Shown: positions 57,124 to 64,000 of the stretch, piece after piece
Position numbering within the stretch: the first letter of the stretch is position 1
Layout of the letters: each line of letters begins with the position of its first letter
DNA from: Angomonas deanei
Taxonomy: Eukaryota; Euglenozoa; Kinetoplastea; Trypanosomatida; Trypanosomatidae
Assembly: GCA_903995115.1 (NCBI GenBank)
Contig: LR877147.1
Coordinates: 558,001 to 622,000, forward strand
Length of the DNA stretch: 64,000 nt
Reading direction: 5' to 3'
Program-made: the position numbers and the translations under genes
The notes under the pieces: model-generated
Told to the model about the DNA's origin: nothing
What the model saw: only the letters and a program-made list of their open reading frames with translations
Database searches by the model: none

Positions 57124-58549
57124 TTACAACAAGAGAGAAAGTGGGTTCTCTATCGCGTCGTGGAATCCCTGGAACCACTTGGCCCCTAGCGCGCCGTCCA
57201 CCACACGGTGGTCGAAGGAGGCCGTGAAGTTGAGACGCTGTTCCACCAGACCAGTCACCTCGAACTCCCCTGTCTCGGCATTCTTCACGATCTTCTGCTG
57301 CGGCTTGCTGCTCCCGATCGCGAGGATCATGGCCTGTGGGGGATTGATGATAGCCGTGAAGCCTGGGATACCCGTCGCACCGAGGTTGGAGACGGAGCAG
57401 GTACCGCCCTGGAACTCATCGGGTTGCAGGGTTCCCTCGCGCGCCTTCTTGGCCAGCGCCTTCATCTCCTTGGAGATCTCGACCAAACCCTTCGCCTGGG
57501 CGTTGCGGATGATGGGGGTGATGAGACCAGTGGGAGTGGCCACCGCCACCGACACATCCACCGTGTTGTACTGGCGGATGAAGCCGTCCTGCCAGGAGGA
57601 GTTCACCTCAGGGACGAGGGTGTTGGCCCGCGCGACCGCCTTGATGATGTAATCGTTCACCGTGATCTTGAAGTCACCACCACCCTTCGCGTTGAGCTGC
57701 TTGATCAGCGCTAGCATGTTGTCCGCGGAGCAATCGTCAAAGAGGTAGTAGTGGGGCACATCCACATTCTTGGACTGGTGCAGACGCTTCGCAATAACCG
57801 CACGCATGTTGGAGGTGGGAATATCGACGTAGTTGTTGTTGGCGGGAGGAGAGGCCTTGGTTGCAGCGGGCTTCGCGGGTGCCTTCTTGGCGGCGGCCGG
57901 ACTAGCAGCAGCAGCAGCAGCCTTGGGGGCAGCAGGGGCAGCAGCAGAGGCCTGGGGAGCAGCCGCACTAGCACCACCGGACGCAACCGCCGCCTCTACA
58001 TCCTTGGAAGTGATTCTGCCTACACCGCCGCCGGTACCCTTGATACCGCTGAGCGACACGCCCTTCTCCTTGGCAATCTTCTTGGCATAGGGGAAGCGAA
58101 GACACGGTCTCCCGTCGCAGGAGCGGCGGGGCGGGGTGGGGCCGCCTTGGGGCAGCAGGGGCAGGGGTGGGGGCCGCGGCGGGCTCCTCCGCTGGCGACT
58201 CATCCGCATCCGGCTTCCAGTTCTTCACCTCATCGGAGTTGACGCCGTCGGCCTCATCGACCAAGAGGCACACCGTCGTGCCCACCTCGACCTCCTCCCC
58301 GACATCCACTATAACGCGAGCGAAGAATCCCTCCTCGGTGGCATTGTCGTAGGACACCACGGCCTTATCGGTCTCCACCTTGCAGAAGGTATCCCCCGTC
58401 TTGATCTCATCCCCGGGTTTGCGGCTCCACTCCGTGATCTTACCCTTCTCCATGGTGGGGGAGAGGGCGGGCATGGGGATGGGGGTGATGGTGAGCGCAC
58501 GGAAGGAGCTGACCGACACTAGGGTGGGAAACAATCTGGCGCGAAACAT
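57124..58549 (-). CDS. Pyruvate dehydrogenase E2, dihydrolipoamide acetyltransferase (frame interrupted twice)
   Basis: This is about 475 residues as one locus. The mitochondrial presequence (MFRARLFPTLVSVSSFRALT) is followed by a lipoyl domain (MPALSPTMEKGKITEW; lipoyl lysine in VETDKAVVSYD). A Pro/Ala linker then leads to the E1/E3-binding domain (FPYAKKIAKEKGVSLSGIKG, then GRITSKDVEAAV), a second Ala/Pro linker, and the acyltransferase domain. The catalytic motif is FDHRVVDGALGAKW. The enzyme transfers acetyl groups to CoA in the mitochondrial matrix. Two one-base gaps, at the AAGG site near 58146-58149 and the G4 run near 58090-58093, would restore one frame through the linker. Given how conserved the gene is, consensus errors are likely. 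A branched-chain E2 is a weaker alternative. Confidence 0.88.
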
Positions 58550-58929
58550 TGGTTAGACACAATTTAAATTAAATAGATAAATGGACAATTAAATTGGTAT
58601 TAGAAAAGGGAAAAAAAAACAAAAAAAAAAGTATGAATGTTCTCGAGATTAGTGAACAAAAATACTTTTTTTTTGAATAATAAATGCTTGTGAAAATACT
58701 ACTTTTTGACTACAAAAAAAAAAAAAGGAAGGTCAAAAAGGAGAATAATCCACGCATGAAGCCCACAAAATCCATCACGATGCTTAAAAGCGTCAAGTGG
58801 CAAAAAATAATAAAAATGAAAAAAGGGCAGACCTTTCCTGGTATAAACGAAAGCAATGTTTTGTTTTGGTCAGAAACAAAAATGAGAGAAGATTGATAAA
58901 AAATGAGAATGGAGCGGTGCAAAGTGCTC
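58550..58929. other. Intergenic spacer
   Basis: AT-rich spacer with A-runs at about 58612-58630 and 58713-58724. Between the nearest T-tract and the E2 ATG there is no AG on the coding strand. I see no gene here. Confidence 0.5.
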
Positions 58930-60558
58930 CTAACAGTACCTTTCCGTCAAGCAGGGTAACTCATCCAGGATGCTGGGGTCAAAGTAAGTGGTCTCCCCGC
59001 CAAACGTAAACTTTTCTAGCCGTGTGCAACCTCTAAGCCAATCGAACGTCGTCGCCTCCACTTGGGTCAAGGACAGCTCCTTCAACTGAGGAAGGGTGGC
59101 GATGGGGGAGAGATCCGGCGGGGTGCAGAAGAGCATGCGCAGCGACGTCCACGGCGCCCCTTGAATTCCTTCCAAATCACACGTGCCGCCTATCAAACTT
59201 ACCTTGCGGAGGGTAGGGATGCGTGCCAGAGGGGCAATCGAGTCCAGACCCGACGTCAGCCCAACCGACTCCAGCGAGGGGCAGGACTCCAAAAACGACA
59301 GACTGCTCAAGTCAATCTCCAGCACCAGCCGCTTCAAAAGTGGCAAGTCCGCAATGAAGTGAAGACTCTCCTCCGCCACATCAGACATGTAGCCAAGGTG
59401 CAGACTGACCAACCCTTGGCATGCCGCCAGGCAGCTGACATCCCTCATCGCACCCTCCAGCAGCAACAGCTTTTTCAGGTGCACCAGCGAGAGGAGCGGC
59501 AGCAGATCGGCGGTGGTGTCGGGTAGGCACAAGGAAAGGTCTTCCGCCGCGGGGAAGTGTTCGACCACGTGAAGGTCTGTCAGCTTCACTTCGTAAAAGT
59601 TGATCTCCCGCGCGGTGGGGGAGTGCAGATAGGGAAGACAGTCCCCGAAGGTGCGGCCGGGCTGAAATACCGTTAACGGTAGGGACGACAGTGCCTCGCC
59701 CAACAGTCTCGCGGAAGCCTCGTCGACGTTCGTGAGGGTGACGCAAGAGCAATCCACGTCTTCCAATTCTTTCAGTGGGCGGAGACAGTCCGCCAGTACC
59801 GCCGCCTCTACCGTCCACGACAGTCCCAACCGCCTCAGTCCGGTGCAGGAGGGCAGCCAGGTATGCACCGCGGCAGGGGACACCCCGTAGCACCGGAGGC
59901 GCCGCAACGTCTTACCAATGTCGGTCAGCACGGAGGCGTCGTCCACGTGCTCCACCTCTAGATCACGTAAATTGGGGCAGTGCCTCAAAAACGACAGATC
60001 TGCCTTCTTCCTACTCCACAGGAGTGAGACACACTCCAGCAACTCCAGCCCCTTGCCGGGGGATACCTCCCTCACCGGGGATCCTAGCTGCGTGCAAAAG
60101 ACCCGCAACGACCTCCACTCGGCGGCGAAAAAATTCGTTGGCAGTCGTTTCATGTTGCACACCACCGCCACCACATGAGGGAGGACGGGCGCCAGCTGCT
60201 CCAATGGCCACTCCCACTGGCCCACGGACCCCAGCAGAAGCAAGGGCCCCAACGCCGCGCTCTTCTCCCACCACCACACGGAGGGAAGCACTTTCTCCCA
60301 TGGAGAGTCACCCGTGTTCTCCCACTCCTTTGCGGAGAGGTCCACCCGCCGCACACGGCCGTCCAGGAACTCTTGCCAACCAATGCTAACGCGGAAGTGG
60401 TTCACCGGGCACTCCTCCGCGGTCGTCCAGGAGGATCCACCCAGTCCCGTGCGGTTGTGCTCCTCCGAGGCCACCCGAGCGGCTGTGGAGACGGCGGCAA
60501 AGGCGAGCGGGGCGCGGCGGATGCCAAAGTAATCCGCAATATCCAACAGCGCCGACAT
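58930..60558 (-). CDS. Leucine-rich-repeat protein
   Basis: This is a 542-residue protein whose last 400 residues are irregular LRRs of 22-24 residues: LRDLEVEHVDDASVLTDIGK, LKELEDVDCSCVTLTNVDEA, LVSLHLGYMSDVAEESLHFI, LKRLVLEIDLSSLSFLESCP, LKELSLTQVEATTFDWLRGC. The N terminus (MSALLDIADYFGIRRAPLAF) is helical, and a Trp-rich segment lies at about 60-100. The start is the ATG at 60558, just downstream of a coding-strand AG at about 60580. A longer frame upstream would add a hydrophobic stretch but lies beyond that acceptor. It is not closely related to the CC1-CC3 family. The function is unknown. Confidence 0.78.
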   Translation of the reverse strand: MSALLDIADYFGIRRAPLAFAAVSTAARVASEEHNRTGLGGSSWTTAEECPVNHFRVSIGWQEFLDGRVRRVDLSAKEWENTGDSPWEKVLPSVWWWEKSAALGPLLLLGSVGQWEWPLEQLAPVLPHVVAVVCNMKRLPTNFFAAEWRSLRVFCTQLGSPVREVSPGKGLELLECVSLLWSRKKADLSFLRHCPNLRDLEVEHVDDASVLTDIGKTLRRLRCYGVSPAAVHTWLPSCTGLRRLGLSWTVEAAVLADCLRPLKELEDVDCSCVTLTNVDEASARLLGEALSSLPLTVFQPGRTFGDCLPYLHSPTAREINFYEVKLTDLHVVEHFPAAEDLSLCLPDTTADLLPLLSLVHLKKLLLLEGAMRDVSCLAACQGLVSLHLGYMSDVAEESLHFIADLPLLKRLVLEIDLSSLSFLESCPSLESVGLTSGLDSIAPLARIPTLRKVSLIGGTCDLEGIQGAPWTSLRMLFCTPPDLSPIATLPQLKELSLTQVEATTFDWLRGCTRLEKFTFGGETTYFDPSILDELPCLTERYC

Positions 60559-60733
60559 GTGTATCGGTGAAAAAACACTTAAAATGGCAAATAAAGAAAA
60601 GAGTTGGGGGGAGAATGAGGAGAGCAAAAGGAAAGGCAACATGCACAAATACTTGTCTGCCTAGTGGGTGTTTTTCTTTTTTTTACTTTTTTATTTCATG
60701 TAGCCGAACCCCCCACCTCACTGCCGTCAATCG

Positions 60734-61729
60734 TTACAGTTCGATATCCACCACAGCGGGTGCTTGAACCACCTCCTTGAGACCCTCCCGGAGTAGCATA
60801 GCGGCATTGATGGAGGGAATGAACGGTCGTGTGGGTTCCTCCGTGGCTTCCTGTTTTTTCTTTTTCTGGGGGAGCGGCACCCGATGGAACCCCCTGGCCC
60901 CATGGAGGTGGCCGCACACGTGTAACGACTGGGGCGCCACGTCCTGCACGTACCCGACGATTCGCTGTTTAGCATACGGGCATCGGGCGACACTTTCCAA
61001 GCTCTGATGGGTGAGCAGTATATCCACCGGCCCCCTCGGGACACGTCCCTCCAGCTCCACGTGCCAGAGGACCTCTCCGTTCATCGCCGTCTCCTCTGTG
61101 CTCGCCTCCACACTTGTCTCGGTGGGGTCGATGGCAAACGGTGCCCAGGAACTACTGGACTGAAAGGCGGTGTTGGGGCTCAGACGCGAGTTGGAGACGG
61201 ACCGTGGGGTGCCGTAGAGTCGCAACCCAATTGGCTGGATGACACAACTCTCCTCCTGCAGGTAAAGGGCGGGCGCGGCGAGCTTTCGTATCGCCTCCAC
61301 CGACTTGTTGCGTAGCATGCTATCGTGATTACCAGCAATGACCACCTTGATGGCATGCGGGTGAAGATCCACGTCTGAGAACCACCGAAAGAAATCTTTC
61401 AAGTTTTTTTCACGATTCAAAATAGCAAATCCATCTTGCACGTCCCCGCAGTGCAGGAGGATGTCGCCAGCTGGGACAGTCATCTCACGGTGGCGGGTGT
61501 GCGTGTCGCTGATCACCACCACACGCGCGGTGTGCGGGAGGGGAGGGGGCAATTCTTTTTGTTTCATGCGGCGGGGGAAGGTGGGCGCGGTACCACCGTT
61601 GGCGTCAGGCTTGCATTGGTTTGCCTCCTCGAATAAACTGAAACACTTGGTTCCGTCCAAGGAAAGCTGTGACGGGAACTTGACGACGGTACCGTAGTAA
61701 TCGCAGTACGACGCGTGCGTGGTCTGCAT
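60734..61729 (-). CDS. MPPED1/2-like metallophosphoesterase
   Basis: This is a 331-residue calcineurin-type phosphoesterase. The metal-binding motifs in order are VVISDTHTRHR (DxH), ILLHCGDVQDG (GDxxD-like), VVIAGNHDSML (GNHD), DILLTHQSL (H) and VCGHLHGARGF (GHxH-like). The order, spacing and the GTP/RSVSNS segment resemble MPPED1/2, metal-dependent phosphodiesterases. An Asp at the usual second GD position is kept. The ATG at 61729 (MQTTHASYCDYY) is the first ATG of the frame and is preceded by a long pyrimidine tract and AAAAG. The gene is complete. The physiological substrate is unknown. Confidence 0.88.
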   Translation of the reverse strand: MQTTHASYCDYYGTVVKFPSQLSLDGTKCFSLFEEANQCKPDANGGTAPTFPRRMKQKELPPPLPHTARVVVISDTHTRHREMTVPAGDILLHCGDVQDGFAILNREKNLKDFFRWFSDVDLHPHAIKVVIAGNHDSMLRNKSVEAIRKLAAPALYLQEESCVIQPIGLRLYGTPRSVSNSRLSPNTAFQSSSSWAPFAIDPTETSVEASTEETAMNGEVLWHVELEGRVPRGPVDILLTHQSLESVARCPYAKQRIVGYVQDVAPQSLHVCGHLHGARGFHRVPLPQKKKKQEATEEPTRPFIPSINAAMLLREGLKEVVQAPAVVDIEL

Positions 61730-61964
61730 CGCGTCTTTTTGTGGAGGAGGAAGTGAAGAGAGTAGAGCAGGGAGAGAAATAATACTGGTACTGGTCAAAC
61801 ACTATTATTGTGAAGGGGAAATCATCTAAACAATACAGCAAGAAATATCTCTTGTTTCCATCGCCAAAAAAAAAAAAAAAGCAGCGTATCTGTGTTTTAT
61901 AGGTATACTATAGGAAGCGGTCCACAAGGGGGAAGGAAAGCGAACCCTCTACGCGTCATGACGA
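61730..61964. other. Intergenic spacer
   Basis: A-run at 61866-61880 (T-tract on the coding strand). No gene is seen. Confidence 0.5.
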
Positions 61965-62768
61965 TCACACCGACGGCTCCGTCTGTCGAGGGCCGACAGA
62001 AGGTGAAAAAGGAAACTGATTCACGGAGCACATTTTAGCACTGACCCCTTTTTTCGGTTCCCAATTCGTCCGTCTACACTTCTCCAGTACGATCGGTTTA
62101 ATCAGAGTCGTCTGACTGTCATACACCCACCCGGAAAGATCGCAGTGGGTAAAGGAGCAGTCGTGGAAGAAGGTCCCCTCCACGTGCCATCCCCTCACGT
62201 CGCAGCGGATAAACACGCAATAGGCAAACTTGGCCCGCGATACGATCATGTCCCTCGCACTACACCCAATGAAGGTGCATTGGTAGAACTCCGTCCCTAC
62301 CGCGGAGGTCCCTTGCAGGTGGGTGGCGTTGAAGGTGTCGTACGCCACGTAGGCATAGTCCAAACTACTAGAACGCATGTCGGTGCGGTTGAAGCTGGCG
62401 GTGATGGGCCGTCGTGGGCCGGAGAGGTTGACCAGCAGCAGTCGTCGTCCCTCCAGGGCAGGCCCCAAGCTCTCCCGCAGCTGTCTGTTTTGTATGGCCA
62501 CCCGATCCGCCCCACGCGGTGAGGTTTGGTGTGCTACTTTTTGTCGGAATTCCTCTCGCACAGTTTCTAGCGCCGACTTCACAACGTCGCTGGTAAAGTC
62601 TACCAGCTCCAGCTCTCCTTCGGATACCGCGGCGCACACCCCGGCGGACTGCACATCGGTTTGGAAGCCTTCCTGAGAGAAGGGAAGGGAGGTGAGGGTG
62701 TAGGCACGCTGCACGCGGAGTGCATCCAACACTTGCAAGAGCGCCTTGGTGTTTAGTTTGGTGGTCAT
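61965..62768 (-). CDS. Pentapeptide-repeat-like protein
   Basis: This is a 267-residue protein. Residues from about 120 to 225 form quasi-repeats of the A(D/N)LxX type: TDMRSSSLDYAYVAYDTF, FYQCTFIGCSARDMIVSRAK, FAYCVFIRCDVRGWHVEGTF, HDCSFTHCDLSGWVYDSQ. These would fold as a right-handed quadrilateral beta-helix. The N-terminal half is helical and charged. There is no signal peptide when started at the ATG at 62768 (MTTKLNTKALLQVLD). A longer frame upstream adds only hydrophobic and poly-Phe sequence from the spacer. The function is unknown; pentapeptide-repeat proteins have diverse roles. Confidence 0.75.
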   Translation of the reverse strand: MTTKLNTKALLQVLDALRVQRAYTLTSLPFSQEGFQTDVQSAGVCAAVSEGELELVDFTSDVVKSALETVREEFRQKVAHQTSPRGADRVAIQNRQLRESLGPALEGRRLLLVNLSGPRRPITASFNRTDMRSSSLDYAYVAYDTFNATHLQGTSAVGTEFYQCTFIGCSARDMIVSRAKFAYCVFIRCDVRGWHVEGTFFHDCSFTHCDLSGWVYDSQTTLIKPIVLEKCRRTNWEPKKGVSAKMCSVNQFPFSPSVGPRQTEPSV

Positions 62769-63181
62769 GAATAACTCTACGCGCGAACGCTTCCATTTAA
62801 AAAAAAAAAAGGAGGATAAAATTATTGATGGAGCAAGGATAGAGTAAAGTGGATTGAACCAAAACATCACATAATAAGAGTCGTTTCATAAAATATTTTA
62901 TATATATATTACAGTGAACAGTAATAACAAACGTTTAGATTTTTTTTTTTTTTATTACAATCGTGTTACATTGCCACAAAACTTGTGTGCGTACTCTATG
63001 GATGTCTGGGGAGGGGAAAAGGGTGCGGGAAAAAAAAACGATGAGTTAGATTCTCTTTATTTTCTTCTGGGAAGCGCTCGGCAGGAGAGAATGCGGTAAT
63101 AGAGGCGGGTGGACACTTTTTCTGTTTACGGATAGCAAACAAAACCAAGTTTAATTCCTCTATTCGCATGCATTGCTAGAT
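62769..63181. other. Intergenic spacer
   Basis: AT-rich spacer with an A-run at 62800-62810 that probably serves splicing of the pentapeptide-repeat gene, and a T-run at 62940-62953. I see no gene here. Confidence 0.5.
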
Positions 63182-64000
63182 TTACTTCCAGCCGTGTTTA
63201 TGAAGGGGGGTGCTGCTTTTCCCTGTCGTGGCAGGAGGTGGCCTGGACGCACGGTAAGACGGAACCCCAGCACTCACCGTACGGGAAGCATGCTGCGCCT
63301 CGACGACAAATGGTTCAAACTCTCTCTGGCGTGTGCTGCTGGGTCCGTAGGCGCATGCGTTGGGGTTGTAGCACTTGTGATAAAAGTTTCCCTCTTCATC
63401 CACCCCATGCACTGGACAAAACGGAGGGGACGAGGCGCCCTCCACGGCCCGACTGCCCCGTAGGGAGCCACGACTATCCAGCCTGCCGCTCGCCCCCTGT
63501 GACTGCTCCAGCATGGTGCTACTCTTGCGGGAGACGGGGGAGTGGCTGCTCAGGATCTCTTCAATGGCTGCCGCGTCTTCCTCCCCGTCCTCTCCTTTCA
63601 GCGACAGGATGGCCTCCCGGTTCAGCGCGGCAACGCTCTTCACCAAATCCGCCTTGGATTTATCCTCCACCGTCCTGCGTGCCTCACTTTCCTTCCGTAA
63701 CGCCTCCTTCAGGGCCTCGATCTCGCCCTTCAGTTCCTCCTCCCGCAGCAACGCCTCACGGGCACTGTTCTCTGCCCGCTTCCTCTCCCGCGCGGCCGCC
63801 GCTACCTCTCTCCACCGGGCCACCACCGCCGCCGCCCGCTGCCGATCAACGTACTCTTGTTCTAATGTGTCCTGCAGGGAGGCAATCTTCTCGCACCGGG
63901 TGAACGCCTCCCAGTCCTTCCAGCAGCGCAGCGCCATGTAGCACTTGTTGGCCCGACCGAGCGCCTCGGCGAGACGGTGTAGTGCAATGGTCAACTTCTC
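63182..64000 (-). CDS. Coiled-coil protein, 3' part only (5' end outside window)
   Basis: The frame is open to the right window edge, so the start is missing; 272 residues are visible. It begins in a helical segment with aromatic spacing (CYMALRCWKDWEAFTRCEK). It continues as an Arg/Glu-rich coiled coil (AAAARERKRAENSAREALLR, then EALKEALRKESEARRTVEDK). It ends in a Ser/Pro-rich tail with a His/Cys cluster (FCPVHGVDEEGNFYHKCYNP). The Trp-containing start recalls Sfi1/IQ-like helices, but the evidence is thin. The function is unknown; a cytoskeletal role would be in line with similar proteins. Confidence 0.7.
   Translation of the reverse strand, partial: EKLTIALHRLAEALGRANKCYMALRCWKDWEAFTRCEKIASLQDTLEQEYVDRQRAAAVVARWREVAAAARERKRAENSAREALLREEELKGEIEALKEALRKESEARRTVEDKSKADLVKSVAALNREAILSLKGEDGEEDAAAIEEILSSHSPVSRKSSTMLEQSQGASGRLDSRGSLRGSRAVEGASSPPFCPVHGVDEEGNFYHKCYNPNACAYGPSSTRQREFEPFVVEAQHASRTVSAGVPSYRASRPPPATTGKSSTPLHKHGWK

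Noticed and set aside
1-64000. Viral or retroelement sequences
   Set aside because: I found no reverse transcriptase, integrase, capsid or terminal-repeat signature in any frame; the repeats present are host gene arrays.

Overview
The window is nuclear DNA of a flagellate of the class Kinetoplastea, probably a bodonid-type or otherwise non-model species. Every supported gene is on the minus strand, in head-to-tail order and without recognisable introns. Genes are separated by short AT-rich spacers. Upstream of many starts there is a long T-tract on the coding strand, an AG within a few tens of bases, and then the ATG. This is the layout expected of polycistronic transcription resolved by spliced-leader trans-splicing. 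The ribosomal protein L4 and the N-terminally extended ornithine decarboxylase are kinetoplastid-like. The exact species cannot be named from the sequence.

Layout by increasing coordinate (transcription runs right to left): 1-1573 ornithine decarboxylase (runs off the window); 2072-2790 GNAT acetyltransferase; 3270-16448 a cluster of five membrane-anchored histidine acid phosphatases (AP1-AP5), two MATE transporters and one relic phosphatase; 16857-19933 a CBM20-GDPD glycerophosphodiesterase; 20248-21378 ribosomal protein L4; 21588-23333 an RCC1-repeat protein; 23775-25532 folylpolyglutamate synthase; 26078-31795 four tandem cysteine-rich type I membrane proteins; 32073-36173 a FAN1-type nuclease; 36625-44996 a giant protein kinase; 45296-51476 an array of three coiled-coil/LRR proteins flanked and interspersed by repeats and two identical 42-codon ORFs; 51820-63182 housekeeping genes (PCID2-like TREX-2 protein, Trm9-like methyltransferase, an HTATIP2-like Rossmann protein, pyruvate dehydrogenase E2, an LRR protein, an MPPED-like phosphoesterase, a pentapeptide-repeat protein); and a partial coiled-coil gene at the right edge.

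The window mixes single-copy housekeeping genes with three rapidly evolving tandem families: phosphatase/MATE, cysteine-rich, and coiled-coil/LRR. Two of these encode predicted surface or endosomal membrane proteins. Phosphatase copies are mosaics of near-identical and divergent blocks, which suggests gene conversion. Several otherwise well-conserved genes (GNAT, E2, FAN1, the kinase, GPCPD1-like) are interrupted by frame changes, mostly one base and mostly at homopolymers. I treat these mainly as probable consensus errors, so these genes are given as single loci. The least explained item is a 42-codon ORF present twice, identical at the nucleotide level, with identity ending almost exactly at the ORF edges.
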